From Kitasatospora mediocidica KCTC 9733 (GTDB taxonomy: Bacteria; Actinomycetota; Actinomycetes; Streptomycetales; Streptomycetaceae): 64,000 nucleotides of DNA. The first letter of the stretch is position 1. Every line of letters starts with the position of its first letter. Positions 6,359-15,403 of the stretch are shown piece after piece. A program made the translations under genes and the position numbers. The notes below the pieces were generated by a model that saw only the letters and a list, made by a program, of their open reading frames with translations, searched no databases and was not told the origin of the DNA. The DNA lies in the NCBI RefSeq assembly GCF_000744225.1, contig NZ_JQLN01000006.1:62001-126000 (forward strand), in the 5' to 3' direction.

Positions 6359-7698
6359 GCGGGGCGGTCTCGGAGGCAGTCGGCAGAAGGCCGCTGCTGG
6401 GCCTCCTGACGGCCGAAGCGGTCTCGCTGACCGGGACCAGGGTGTCGGCCGTCGCGCTGCCCTGGTTCGTCCTGGTCACCACCGGCAGTGCCACCCGGAC
6501 CGGTCTGGTGGCCTTCTGCGAGATGGCCCCCTATGTGCTGGTCAAGGCCCTCGCCGGCCCGCTGGTCGACCGGATCGGGCCGCGGGTGATCTCCTGGAGC
6601 ACCGACTCGGTCAGCGCCGTCGCCGCCGGACTGGTGCCCCTGCTGTACGCGTTGCACCTGCTGTCGTTCTGGTCGTTGTTGCTGCTGGTCGCGGTGGTGG
6701 GCGCGGTGCGCGGGCCCGGCGATCTGGCCAAGCACGTGATGGTGCCGGAGGCGTCCGAGCGCAGCGGGGTGCCGCTGGAGCGGGCCACCGGACTGGCCGG
6801 GGTGACCGAGCGGCTCGCCTCGACTCTCGGGCCGCTGGCCGGCGGCTCGCTGGTGGCAGTGGCCGGTCCGATGACCGGACTGCTGATCAACGCGGTCTCG
6901 TTCGCGCTGGGTTCGGTGATCATCGCGCTGGCGCTGCCACGCGGCATGGGACGTACGGCGGTCCCGGCTTCGGACGAGTCGGCCGGCGGGCCCGAGCAGG
7001 GCTACTGGCGTCGTTTCGGCGAGGGCTTCGCCTTCCTGCGGGGTGAACCGCTGCTGCTGGCGATCACCGTCATGGTCGGCGTCACCAACCTGCTGGACGC
7101 GGCCTTCAGTGCGGTGCTGCTGCCGTTCTGGGTGCGCAGTCACGGCCACGGCCCGGAGCTGATCGGCCTGTTGGGCAGTGTGGGCGGGATCTCCGCGGTG
7201 TGCGGGAGTCTGATCGCGGCGGGAATGGCCCACCGGCTGCGCCGACGCCCGGTGTTCTTCATCGGGTTCCTGCTGGCGGGCGCGCCCCGGTTCCTGGTGC
7301 TGGCCCTGCACGCGCCGCTCTGGGCGGTGGTGGCGGTCTTCCTGGTCGGCGGGCTCGGCGGCGGGTTCCTCAACCCGATCATCGGTGCGGTGGCCTACGA
7401 GCGGGTGCCGCGCCGACTGCTCGGCCGGGTCGGGGCGCTGGGTGATTCGCTGGCCTGGGCCGGGATCCCCGTCGGCGGACTGCTCGCGGGGCTGGCGGTG
7501 GCCTCGTTCGGGCTGGTGCCGGTGCTGCTGGCGGGCGGCGTGGCCTACTTCGTCACCACGAACCTGACCGGACTGCGGCCGGAGTGGCGCGCGATGGACC
7601 GCAGGGCTGAGCGGACGGCTGACCGGCTGATCGGGCGCACGGTGGAATCGGGGTCCGAGCCCAGGCGCGAGCCGGCGGCCCGTAGGCTGGCGGGATGA
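6355..7698 (+). CDS. MFS transporter (ArsR-linked)
   Basis: A 447-residue polytopic membrane protein with about 12 hydrophobic segments, typical of the major facilitator superfamily in the macrolide-efflux/enterobactin-exporter branch. It begins at GTG 6355 inside the stop of the ArsR gene (GTGA overlap). It ends by overlapping the PPOX gene start (ATGA). The arrangement suggests that the regulator controls export of a small molecule. The substrate cannot be read from the sequence. The last 40 residues are polar and Arg-rich, so the C-terminus is cytoplasmic. Confidence 0.85.
   Translation: MSGAVSEAVGRRPLLGLLTAEAVSLTGTRVSAVALPWFVLVTTGSATRTGLVAFCEMAPYVLVKALAGPLVDRIGPRVISWSTDSVSAVAAGLVPLLYALHLLSFWSLLLLVAVVGAVRGPGDLAKHVMVPEASERSGVPLERATGLAGVTERLASTLGPLAGGSLVAVAGPMTGLLINAVSFALGSVIIALALPRGMGRTAVPASDESAGGPEQGYWRRFGEGFAFLRGEPLLLAITVMVGVTNLLDAAFSAVLLPFWVRSHGHGPELIGLLGSVGGISAVCGSLIAAGMAHRLRRRPVFFIGFLLAGAPRFLVLALHAPLWAVVAVFLVGGLGGGFLNPIIGAVAYERVPRRLLGRVGALGDSLAWAGIPVGGLLAGLAVASFGLVPVLLAGGVAYFVTTNLTGLRPEWRAMDRRAERTADRLIGRTVESGSEPRREPAARRLAG
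7683..7688 (+). promoter_or_regulatory. Internal -10 box for a leaderless start
   Basis: TAGGCT (7683-7688) lies inside the end of the MFS gene, 6 nt before the ATG at 7695. It is the same hexamer and spacing as before the amidohydrolase gene. Confidence 0.35.
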
Positions 7699-8117
7699 CC
7701 GCCACCACTGTCGCGCCCGTCCTGGACGAGGCCACGCTCGCCTTCTGGACCGAGCGCCACCTCTGCACTCTCACCACGCTGCGTCCGGACGGCACGCCGC
7801 ACGTGGTCCCGGTCGGGGCCACCTACGACCCGCAGGCCGGCGTCGCCCGGGTGATCACCTCGGTCGGCAGCCGCAAGGCCCGCAACGTCGAGGCGGCGGG
7901 CGAGGCCGGTGCCCGGGTGGCGCTCTGCCAGGTGGACGGTGGCCGCTGGTCGACCCTGGAGGGTGTCGCCGTCATCCGCCGCGCCCCCGAACAGGTCGCC
8001 GACGCCGAGGCCAGGTACACCGCGCGCTACCGCACCCCGCGCCCCAACCCCGAGCGCGTGGTGATCGAGATCAGCGTGACCCGCACCCTGGGCCACGTCC
8101 CCCGCCCCGCGCACTGA
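7695..8117 (+). CDS. PPOX-class (pyridoxamine oxidase-like) F420-dependent oxidoreductase
   Basis: A 140-residue split-barrel protein of the pyridoxamine-5'-phosphate-oxidase-like family; its compact size is usual for the F420-binding subfamily. Recognisable segments are LCTLTTLRPDGTPHVVPVGATYD at the start of the barrel, SRKARNVEAAG (cofactor-phosphate contacts) and RVALCQVDGGRWSTLEGVAVI. It is translationally coupled to the MFS gene by an ATGA overlap but also has its own -10 box. The substrate is unknown; members reduce quinones, biliverdin or similar compounds. Confidence 0.8.
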   Translation: MTATTVAPVLDEATLAFWTERHLCTLTTLRPDGTPHVVPVGATYDPQAGVARVITSVGSRKARNVEAAGEAGARVALCQVDGGRWSTLEGVAVIRRAPEQVADAEARYTARYRTPRPNPERVVIEISVTRTLGHVPRPAH

Positions 8118-8133
8118 CGCCGCCGGAGGCGGC

Positions 8134-8448
8134 CTACCGCACGGCCGCCTCGCGCAGCGCGCGCAGGACCGAGGGCTCGACGCGCAGGATCCGGGCCCGG
8201 ACAAGCACCGGGTGGTTGCGCACGGCCTCACCGGCCCGGACGTACGCCTCCCAGTGGTGGTCGAACCCGGCCTGTTCGCCCGCCGCCCAGGTGCAGCGTT
8301 CGACGGCCTGGTCGGGGTGCGGGAACGCCGCCTGCCGGCGGTCCCGCACCGCGAGCGCGTAGTCGCCCAGCGCACGGTCGGCGGTGAGCACGGCGCGCTG
8401 GAGCGCGATCAGATCCTCGGGGAGCGCGAGCGCGAGAGTGGTGGACAC
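8134..8448 (-). CDS. Conserved-looking small protein, unknown function
   Basis: Not recognised. The 104-residue product is Ala/Arg-rich and predicted mainly helical, with no signal peptide or membrane segment (GTG start, MSTTLALALPEDLIALQRAV). Coding is supported by high third-position GC and by a TACGGT -10 box (8455-8460) exactly 6 nt before the GTG, which suggests a leaderless transcript of its own. It lies 34 nt beyond the end of the polysaccharide operon on the same strand and may be read through from it. No role can be proposed. Confidence 0.6.
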   Translation of the reverse strand: MSTTLALALPEDLIALQRAVLTADRALGDYALAVRDRRQAAFPHPDQAVERCTWAAGEQAGFDHHWEAYVRAGEAVRNHPVLVRARILRVEPSVLRALREAAVR

Positions 8449-8454
8449 AGACGC

Positions 8455-8460
8455 ACCGTA
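8455..8460 (-). promoter_or_regulatory. -10 box for a leaderless GTG start
   Basis: Reverse-strand TACGGT (8455-8460) is followed by 6 nt and then the GTG at 8448. Confidence 0.4.
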
Positions 8461-8481
8461 CGGCTCGCGACTGACAACCGG

Positions 8482-10035
8482 TCAGCCGGCGGACGACCGC
8501 GCGGCGACAACCCGGTGCCGATCGGCACCCCGGGGCGCCGCCGTGAACGCCACGTCGTCGAAGCGGGCCTGGCCCGTGTCGTGTTGGGACTTGAGGGCCA
8601 GCGTCGCGAAGGCCGCACAGCGCGGCGCGGTGGAGTCCACCGCCAGCGGGTGCCAGGGCGTGGTTCCGGCGGCCAGCACGGGCGAGTCGTCCTCGCCGAG
8701 GTAGTGGCTCAGCCGGTCGTGCCAGACGATCGCGATCCGGTTCTGCCCGGTGGAGCGCACGCCCCGGGCCCAGGCGGTCAGGCGGACCGGTTCGCCCGCG
8801 GCGGTCGGTTGGAGCACCGGCGTGACGGTGAAGGTGCTGCCGGCGCTCGTCCGGGCCAGCACGACCGAACCCGGGGCGTGGTGCCCGTCCGCCGGGTCCC
8901 AGGCGGCCTCGGCCCCGCCGACGGCGTGCGGCGACCAGTCGGCGGGGGAGGCGCCGGAGCCCTGGCCGAAGTCCCCGTCGAAGGCGTCGAACGCGGGGTC
9001 GTCGCCGTGCCCCTGGAAGAGCGCGCGGACGGCGGCCGCCGCGGGCTTGGCCGTCCCGTCGGTGCGCAGCAGCCCGTACGACAGCGCCGCCGCGCCCTGC
9101 TCGGCGCCCGCCGGGACGTCGGCGGCCGTGAGGTCCTGGAAGATCCACGGCGCGGCGTCGGGCAGGCCGGCCGAGCCGGCCGCCCACTCCACCGTGCGCA
9201 GGTAGAGGTCCTGGGCGGCCTCGGAGAGCGGCGGGCCGGTGGCGGCGCCGGTCTCGCCGATGAAGAGCGCGGCCGGTGCGACGGCGGCCTCGGCCGCCTC
9301 GAAGGTGGCGCGCGCCGCTCCGGGGCTCTCGTAGTAGTGCAGGTCGTAGAAGTCGGGCGGGTCGGCGGCCAGCACCGTCCGCAGGGTGCGGAGCCGGGCC
9401 ACCGGGTCGGGGCCGGTGACCGAGACCGTCACCGGGGTGCCGCCGGCGGCCGTCCGGACCACCGGCAGTTCGTGCCGAAGCCATGCCGCGGTGGCCGGGT
9501 CCGCCGGGTCGACCTCGTTCTTGAGCTCGACGAAGGCGATCCGCGGGTCGTCGCGGTAGGGCGCCAGGACGGCCCGGGCCCACCGGTCGCTGCCGGCGGT
9601 GTCCCGGTAGCCGTTCCACCAGTCGAAGAGCGTCAGCTGCACGGACAGCCCGTGCAGCGCGGCGAGTTGGACGGCCTGGCGCAACTGCGCGAGCCGGTCG
9701 GCGGCGGGCGTCGGGTAGCCGAAGGCCGCGGGCTGGACGACGAGCCGCATCGCGTTGGCACCCAGGGCGGCGATCGTCGCGAAGTCGGTGTCGAGCCGGC
9801 CCGGATCCCAGGCGGTCCACAGGGCGGTCCAGGGAGCCGTCGAGGGATAGTAGTTGAGCAGGCGCAGTCCCAAAAGTCGCTTCTGCACAGCACTCTGACG
9901 AACTGTCAGTGCAGTCGACCACGGCTCGCAGGCGGCGCCCGGTGCCGGTCGGCCGCCGCCGTTCGGCGTCAGCAGGGCCGCCGCCACGGCCAGGAACGCC
10001 GTCAGCGCGGCCGCCCAGCGCCGTCCACGGGTCAC
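8482..10035 (-). CDS. Secreted GH5-like glycoside hydrolase with C-terminal carbohydrate-binding-like domain
   Basis: The 517-residue protein starts with a GTG and a signal-like N-terminus (RGRR followed by a hydrophobic stretch). A TIM-barrel region follows (about 50-340). The acid/base glutamate is likely in IAFVELKNEVD and the nucleophile in ALFIGETGA, the spacing and context of clan GH-A enzymes such as GH5. The last 160 residues resemble a beta-sandwich carbohydrate-binding module. It is the last gene of the polysaccharide operon, 9 nt after a glycosyltransferase. That suggests trimming, release or remodelling of the polymer outside the cell. The exact GH family is uncertain. Confidence 0.7.
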   Translation of the reverse strand: MTRGRRWAAALTAFLAVAAALLTPNGGGRPAPGAACEPWSTALTVRQSAVQKRLLGLRLLNYYPSTAPWTALWTAWDPGRLDTDFATIAALGANAMRLVVQPAAFGYPTPAADRLAQLRQAVQLAALHGLSVQLTLFDWWNGYRDTAGSDRWARAVLAPYRDDPRIAFVELKNEVDPADPATAAWLRHELPVVRTAAGGTPVTVSVTGPDPVARLRTLRTVLAADPPDFYDLHYYESPGAARATFEAAEAAVAPAALFIGETGAATGPPLSEAAQDLYLRTVEWAAGSAGLPDAAPWIFQDLTAADVPAGAEQGAAALSYGLLRTDGTAKPAAAAVRALFQGHGDDPAFDAFDGDFGQGSGASPADWSPHAVGGAEAAWDPADGHHAPGSVVLARTSAGSTFTVTPVLQPTAAGEPVRLTAWARGVRSTGQNRIAIVWHDRLSHYLGEDDSPVLAAGTTPWHPLAVDSTAPRCAAFATLALKSQHDTGQARFDDVAFTAAPRGADRHRVVAARSSAG

Positions 10036-10044
10036 CGCGCGCCC

Positions 10045-11286
10045 TCAGCGCCGCCGCTGGAGGACCCGGTCGAAGGCCTCGACCACCTGCGGGGCCACCA
10101 CCTCCACGGTGTAGCGCGCCGCCCGCTCGCGACCCCGCTGCCCCATCTGCCGGCGCAGTGCCGGGTCGCCGAGCAGCTTGTCCAGGGCCTGCGCCAGCAC
10201 ACCCGGGTCGCCGGGCTCGACCCGCAGGCCGGTGACGCCGTCCTCGACCACCTCCCGCAGCCCGCCGACGTCGGAGGCCACCACCGGGCGTCCGGCCAGC
10301 ATCGCCTCCACCGCGACCTGGCCCAGCGGTTCCTGCCAGACCGACGGCACCACGGCGACCGAGGCCCGCTGCCAGGCCGCCATCACCTGCGCCGAGGGAA
10401 CGTCGTGGACGACGGTGACCAAGGGGTCGCGCACCTCGGGGGTGTCGGGGCGCGGGGTGCCGATCAGCACCAGGGGCACCCGGTTGCGCAGCCGCCGGTG
10501 CGCCTCCAGCAGCACGTCCACGCCCTTGTGCGGGCCGAGCGCCCCGACGAACAGCAGGTACCCGTCCTCGGCGGGCAGGAAGCCGGGGCGTGGCTCGGTA
10601 CGGGCGAGGTCGGCGATGCCGCGCGGGACCATGCTCGGGACGATCCGCAGGTCCGCCTCGGGCGGCAGCACCTTGCGGGCCGCCTCCGCGACGGCGCCGC
10701 TGATCGCCAGGTAGGCGTCGGCCCGGCGGTGCAGCGGCCGGGAGGCGCGCAGGCCGCCGGCCAGCGCGGCGCCCTTCAGCGCGCCGTACTCGCCCGAGGC
10801 GCAGCGCAGGCACTTGACCGGGGCCGGTCCGCTGCACGGCTTGCCGCCGTGCTCGTTGGTCTTCTTCGCGCAGCCGAGGCCGTAGTCGTGCAACGTGACG
10901 ATGTGTCCGGGGGCGTCCGGCGCCGGGCGGCGCATCCGGTGCAGCGGGAAGTAGGAGTACTGCAGCCAGCTGTGGCTGTGCACGATGTCGGGACGGATCC
11001 GGCGCACCGCCGCGCGCAGCGCCATCAGCGCGCCGGGGTCGGGGACGGTGGGGTGGAACGGACGCTCGGGGTCCTCGTAGAGCTGTGGCATCCGGCCGCT
11101 CCAGGCCTGGATCCGCTCGATCCGCACCCCGTCGATCGTCTCCCGCGCGGGCCGGTCGCCGATCTGCAGGGTCAGCACGGTGGTCTCGTGCCCCAGCCGC
11201 ACGAACTCCTGGGACAGCGAGTCGACATGGCGTTCGAGCCCCCCGATGGTGGGACGGTAGAAGTCGGTCAGCTGGACGATCCGCAC
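10045..11286 (-). CDS. GT4 glycosyltransferase
   Basis: A 413-residue GT-B enzyme of family GT4. The N-terminal half opens with VRIVQLTDFYRPTIGGLERHV, the usual nucleotide-sugar enzyme start with its Gly-Gly loop. The C-terminal half shows LLFVGALGPHKGVDVLLEA and the donor-binding PSVWQEPLGQVAVEAMLAGRPVV (family EX7E). A Cys-rich insert (about 150-180: GCAKKTNEHGG, CLRCASGEYG) is unusual and could bind zinc. The GTG at 11286 is preferred because GAAAGG lies 9 nt upstream; the TTG at 11295 has no such site. It probably adds one sugar of the repeat unit at the inner membrane face. Confidence 0.85.
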   Translation of the reverse strand: MRIVQLTDFYRPTIGGLERHVDSLSQEFVRLGHETTVLTLQIGDRPARETIDGVRIERIQAWSGRMPQLYEDPERPFHPTVPDPGALMALRAAVRRIRPDIVHSHSWLQYSYFPLHRMRRPAPDAPGHIVTLHDYGLGCAKKTNEHGGKPCSGPAPVKCLRCASGEYGALKGAALAGGLRASRPLHRRADAYLAISGAVAEAARKVLPPEADLRIVPSMVPRGIADLARTEPRPGFLPAEDGYLLFVGALGPHKGVDVLLEAHRRLRNRVPLVLIGTPRPDTPEVRDPLVTVVHDVPSAQVMAAWQRASVAVVPSVWQEPLGQVAVEAMLAGRPVVASDVGGLREVVEDGVTGLRVEPGDPGVLAQALDKLLGDPALRRQMGQRGRERAARYTVEVVAPQVVEAFDRVLQRRR

Positions 11287-11299
11287 GGGCAACAACCTT

Positions 11300-12622
11300 T
11301 CAGGACACAGGAGTCGGGTGGTCGGGGGGTGGCAGCAGCACTGCGCGCAGCAGCAGGACGACGAGCGCGCCCAGCAGTTGGGCGCCCAGCCAGGACAGTC
11401 CGGCCCCGAGGATCCCCAGGTGCGGGGTGGTGAACCAGGCGCCCGCGACGGCGGTCACCGCGATGGTGGTGTTCAGCGCGGCGGCCCGGGCGAGCAGCCC
11501 GCGCACCCGCAGGGTGGCCACGGCCACGTTGCTGACCGCGTCGGGGAACGCGGACAGCACCAGTGCGACCAGCAGCGGATAGCCGGCCCGGTAGCCGGCA
11601 CCGAACAGCGAGAGCACCAGGGTGCCGACCGCGCAGAGCACGGCGGCCGGCGCCGCGACGGCGGCGACCGTCACGCCCAGCGAGCGCAGCGACATCCGCC
11701 GCAGGCCCGCGCGCCGGTGGCTGCCCTCGGCGAACAGGGCCGAGGAGACCGCCGGGCTGATCATGAAGATCGCGCTGCCGATCATCCAGGTGATGAAGAA
11801 CGTGGCGTTGGCCCGCGCGCCGAGCCGTGCGGTGACCACCACCGGCAGCAGGTAGGTGGGCACCAGACCGGCCACGCTGACCGCGTGGTGCCCGACCGAC
11901 GGCCGGGCCAGCAGCGCCAGTTCACGCGCCGCAGCGCGCAGCGGAACCCGTCCCACGCCGGGCAGGCAGCGCCGGCACAGCGCCAGCCCGGCGAGGGTGC
12001 CCAGCAGGCCGCTGAGCGCCCAGGTCGCCACGACGGTGCCCGCGCCGGCGCTCGGCTGGACCAGCGCCGCCAGCACCAGGCCGACGAGCTTGACCACGGC
12101 CGTCGCGGTGTTGCGCAGCAGCATCAGCGAGGTGCGCCGCTCGGCGATGAAGACGTAGTCCAGCACCCCCGACCCGGTCCAGCCCACCGCACCGAACACG
12201 AACCAGAGCGCGAAGACCGGGTCGGCCGTCAACACCCGCAGCGGCGCTACCGCGTGGCCCAGCGGCAGCACGGTCGCCGCCGCCACCAGCAGGGTGGCGG
12301 CCATGGTGGCCAGCAGCGTGGCGGTGACGGTCAACCGCCACTGCGCGGGCGAGTCGCGCAGCGGCAGCCGGGCGATCAGGCCGGTGCCCGAACCCAGGTG
12401 CACGACCAGCGAGATGACCACCAGGGCGGAGGTGGCCGCCGAACCGAGTCCGACCTGGGAGGCGGGCATGATCCGCGCCGCCAGTGTCCAGTAGCCGTAG
12501 CCCAGGCCCGCGTTGACCACGGTGGTGGCCATGATGCCCAGGCTGTTGACGGTCAGCGAGCGGGCCGCGTCGCCCGCCCGGGCGGCGGCGGGAGCGGCCG
12601 GCGGGGCGTCAGCCGCCGCCAC
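11300..12622 (-). CDS. Polysaccharide flippase (Wzx/MATE-like, oligosaccharide transporter)
   Basis: The 440-residue polytopic membrane protein has about 12-14 hydrophobic segments, with few charged residues between them. It fits the MOP superfamily of Wzx-type O-antigen and exopolysaccharide flippases (LTVNSLGIMATTVVNAGLGYGYW at the first helix). Its predicted job is to flip a lipid-linked oligosaccharide made by the neighbouring glycosyltransferases to the outer face of the membrane. The GTG start overlaps the end of the upstream gene by 14 nt, and the next glycosyltransferase follows after 13 nt. Wzx proteins diverge strongly, so specificity cannot be read. Confidence 0.8.
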   Translation of the reverse strand: MAAADAPPAAPAAARAGDAARSLTVNSLGIMATTVVNAGLGYGYWTLAARIMPASQVGLGSAATSALVVISLVVHLGSGTGLIARLPLRDSPAQWRLTVTATLLATMAATLLVAAATVLPLGHAVAPLRVLTADPVFALWFVFGAVGWTGSGVLDYVFIAERRTSLMLLRNTATAVVKLVGLVLAALVQPSAGAGTVVATWALSGLLGTLAGLALCRRCLPGVGRVPLRAAARELALLARPSVGHHAVSVAGLVPTYLLPVVVTARLGARANATFFITWMIGSAIFMISPAVSSALFAEGSHRRAGLRRMSLRSLGVTVAAVAAPAAVLCAVGTLVLSLFGAGYRAGYPLLVALVLSAFPDAVSNVAVATLRVRGLLARAAALNTTIAVTAVAGAWFTTPHLGILGAGLSWLGAQLLGALVVLLLRAVLLPPPDHPTPVS

Positions 12623-13445
12623 AGGCCGTGCCCTTGCCCGTGCGCAGGTACAGATCCACCGAGCGGATCGGCGTGCTGCCGCGTTGCAGCACCAACTCCA
12701 CCCGGTGCAGGCAGCCCGCCGGCACGGTGACCTGGACCTGGGCGGTGCCGGCCGTCGCGTCCGCGGCGGGCTGGACGGCGGCCGGAAGCTGCCCGGCCGG
12801 CTCGGCGCCGTCCACCAGGACGCCGACCGTCAGGCCGCTCAGGTCCCGTGTCTGCGAGGTCTGGACGACGGTGGGCACGGTCAGCAGCTGACCGGCCCGG
12901 GCCGGCAGCACGCCCTTGACCTGGGTGTAGGGCGCGCCGAGCGAGAAGGACAGGTAGGGCTGCTGCGGGGTGGTCGGCAGCTGGGCCGCGACCCCCCAGA
13001 GCAGCGCCCCGGCGGCGAGCACGCCCGCGCCGTAGAGCGTCCCCCAGCGGGTGCGCTCCAGCAGCTGCGGCAGTCCCGGCCCGGGGTCCTGGTGACTCGG
13101 CAGGTCCAGCAGGTTCAGCGGCAGCAGCGCGGCGCTGACCCAGAGCGGTAGCACGGCCAGCGGCACGTGCCCGGTCACCGCGTAGGACAGCAGCCCGGCG
13201 GCGATCAGCGCGACGATGCTCAGGACGGCGGCCAGCGCCGGCCTGAACCGCCCTGCGGCACGGGACAGTCCGAGCCCGGTGAGCAGGCTCTGCCCGGGCA
13301 CCCAGAGGATCGCGGGCAGCACCAGCACCGCCCGTGCCGGGCCGGCCGGTGCGGCCAGCTGCCCGGCCACGGCCAGCACGGTGAACAGGGCCGGTGGCGC
13401 GAGCCGAGCGGTGAGCGCGGAGCGCCGGTCGATGGTGCCGGTCAC
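12609..13445 (-). CDS. Membrane protein of the polysaccharide operon (DUF1616-like), unknown function
   Basis: The 278-residue protein has about five transmembrane segments in its first 150 residues (ALFTVLAVAGQLAAPAG, AVLVLPAILWVPGQSLL, then others). An outer-face domain of about 110 residues (beta-rich, QVQVTVPAGCLHRVELVLQRG) follows. The fold resembles DUF1616-type proteins, but this is a weak impression. The GTG at 13445 was chosen because it overlaps the stop of the upstream gene as GTGA; the longer reading frame runs back into that gene. The exposed domain could contact the growing polymer. Confidence 0.55.
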   Translation of the reverse strand: MTGTIDRRSALTARLAPPALFTVLAVAGQLAAPAGPARAVLVLPAILWVPGQSLLTGLGLSRAAGRFRPALAAVLSIVALIAAGLLSYAVTGHVPLAVLPLWVSAALLPLNLLDLPSHQDPGPGLPQLLERTRWGTLYGAGVLAAGALLWGVAAQLPTTPQQPYLSFSLGAPYTQVKGVLPARAGQLLTVPTVVQTSQTRDLSGLTVGVLVDGAEPAGQLPAAVQPAADATAGTAQVQVTVPAGCLHRVELVLQRGSTPIRSVDLYLRTGKGTACGGG

Positions 13446-15403
13446 GGTGCCCCCCCGGGGACGGTGCTGTGGATCGCGCTGAAGTCGAAGCGGTAGATCG
13501 CGTAGGAGTCGCTCTCGTAGACCTTGGTGGTCCACGGCAGCGCGTTGTAGCGGGACAGGTCGCCCGGCGTGATGGGGTTCTTGCCGCCGAACGCGAACGG
13601 CTCGTCGGGCTCGAAGAAGACGCCGATCTCCGGCAGTTCGGTGGCCATCCGCTTGTCGACGACCAGGTAGCTGTAGTCGGAGCTGCTCAACTCGTGGACC
13701 AGGAAGGACGATGGCGGCGTGGCGTTGAAGTACAGGTCGTAGGTGGGGAATCCGTTGCTGGGCGAGGCCGGCAGCGCGTCGGCGTCGCGGACCAGGATCA
13801 GCCCGGTGTAGCGGTCGGAGACGACGTGCAGCCGGGCGCCCAGGTGGTCCTTGAACCAGGCCGAGGTGGCGACCAGTTCGGCGCTGACCGAGCGGGTGTC
13901 CGAGCCGAAGACGAACGGACCGGGGAACCGGTAGTCCTCGTCCAGCCCGGCCGCCACGTTGCCGACCAGGGCGTCACCGGCGGTCAGCACGGCGATCAGC
14001 GCCGCCGCCGCCCAGACCCGTCCGCGCAGGGCGGCGATCCGGTCCAGTCCGGCCAGCAGCACGGGGGTGACCAGGACGGCGAGTCCGATGTAGCTGAACC
14101 CCCAGCTGCGCCGGGCTCCTTCGGCGCCGAACTCCACCAGGATGAAGGGCAGCGAGGGGAAGTACATCAGCCCGAACAGTCCCAGGCCGCGCACCAGCGG
14201 CTCGCCGCGCCGCTCGGCGGCCGGGATCCGCCGTCGGCGCAGCAGCGCGACCAGGGCCAGGGCGGCCGACAGCAGCGGGACGGTGAACGCCGCGTACCGC
14301 TCGTAGACCGGCTCGGTACTCGCCTGGAAGAGCGAGCGGGTGCCGCCGCTGCCGGAGAACATGTGCAGCAACTGCCCGGCGCCGCCGCCGAGATAGGGCG
14401 AGAGGTAGCCGAAGGTGGCCGGGGCGACCAGGATCAGCCAGGCCGCGCCGCAGCCGCCGACCGCCAGCGCCACCCACCCGGTGAGCGCGGCGGTCCCCCG
14501 GGGGACCGCCCCACGGACGGCACCGGCACCCGTCACCACGGCGAGCAGGAGCAGCAGCGCGGTCATCACCACGGTGGTCAGGTGGTGGGTGGCCACCGCC
14601 CCCGCACCGGCGGTGACCGCGCCGAGCGCCCAACCGACGCGCCGGCGGCGCTCATTCGCGCCGTCCGCCCGGTGCGCGCGGGCCAGGCAGGCCAGGCACC
14701 ACAGGAAGAGCGGCATCGCCAGCGACTCGTAGGCGAACTCGGTGTCGAAGTAGACGAAGCTGGAGTTGAGGCTGTACAGCAGGCCGACCAGCACGCCCGC
14801 CCGCAGTGACCCGAAGAGCGCGTCGCCGAGCGCACAGGCCCCGAAGAGCGCCAGCACGTGCGCGGCCACCATGACGACCAGCGCGCTCTGCCAGACCGTC
14901 AGCCCGGTGGCGTCGGAGATCGAGGCGGTGACGATGTGCAGGCCGGGGAACCGGGCGACGATCCCGATCAGGTAGTTCGGCTGGAACAGCTGCCCGCCCG
15001 CGGCCAGGTCGGTGGTCTGGCGCCAGTGCGCGATCTCGTCGTGGAAGAGCGGCTGGGTGGGGTTGCGCAGCAGTTTGGGCAGGTAGCTGAAGAGCCCGTA
15101 GCCGAGCAGCCAGCCGAGCCGGACCCGGTCGTCAACCCGGCGGGCCGTCAGGACGACGGCGGCCGGGCAGAAGAAGACCAGCATGCCGAACCAGAAGACG
15201 GCGTAGTGCACCACGTCCGTGCCGTCGGTGGCGGCCAGCGAGAAGGCGTAGGCGATCAGCAGGGCGCCCGCCGCGGCGGTCAGCCACAGCACGGCCCAGG
15301 CGGCCGGAGAGCCGAACCGCGGGGCGTCGCGGCCGTCGTGGTCCGGCGGCCGCGGGACTCCCCAGGAGGTGACCGGGCCGCGGTCGGTGGCGAAGGTGGT
15401 CAC
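13442..15403 (-). CDS. Large GT-C-like membrane protein (possible polyprenyl-phosphate-sugar glycosyltransferase)
   Basis: This 653-residue protein has about 11-13 transmembrane segments followed by a soluble C-terminal domain of about 180 residues. An acidic pair in the first long outer loop (PLFHDEIAHWRQ, Asp122 and Glu123) is what GT-C enzymes (PMT, ArnT, mycobacterial Emb relatives) use to activate the acceptor. GT-C enzymes take sugars from polyprenyl phosphates, and a DPM1-like gene that could make such a donor heads this operon. It begins with GTG overlapping the upstream stop (GTGA). A polymerase (Wzy-like) role is an alternative. Confidence 0.6.
   Translation of the reverse strand: MTTFATDRGPVTSWGVPRPPDHDGRDAPRFGSPAAWAVLWLTAAAGALLIAYAFSLAATDGTDVVHYAVFWFGMLVFFCPAAVVLTARRVDDRVRLGWLLGYGLFSYLPKLLRNPTQPLFHDEIAHWRQTTDLAAGGQLFQPNYLIGIVARFPGLHIVTASISDATGLTVWQSALVVMVAAHVLALFGACALGDALFGSLRAGVLVGLLYSLNSSFVYFDTEFAYESLAMPLFLWCLACLARAHRADGANERRRRVGWALGAVTAGAGAVATHHLTTVVMTALLLLLAVVTGAGAVRGAVPRGTAALTGWVALAVGGCGAAWLILVAPATFGYLSPYLGGGAGQLLHMFSGSGGTRSLFQASTEPVYERYAAFTVPLLSAALALVALLRRRRIPAAERRGEPLVRGLGLFGLMYFPSLPFILVEFGAEGARRSWGFSYIGLAVLVTPVLLAGLDRIAALRGRVWAAAALIAVLTAGDALVGNVAAGLDEDYRFPGPFVFGSDTRSVSAELVATSAWFKDHLGARLHVVSDRYTGLILVRDADALPASPSNGFPTYDLYFNATPPSSFLVHELSSSDYSYLVVDKRMATELPEIGVFFEPDEPFAFGGKNPITPGDLSRYNALPWTTKVYESDSYAIYRFDFSAIHSTVPGGAP

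Noticed and set aside
8212..11433. A 1073-codon plus-strand frame opposite the GH5-like and GT4 genes
   Set aside because: Shadow frame: the reverse strand carries clear domain motifs and third-position GC bias, this frame none.
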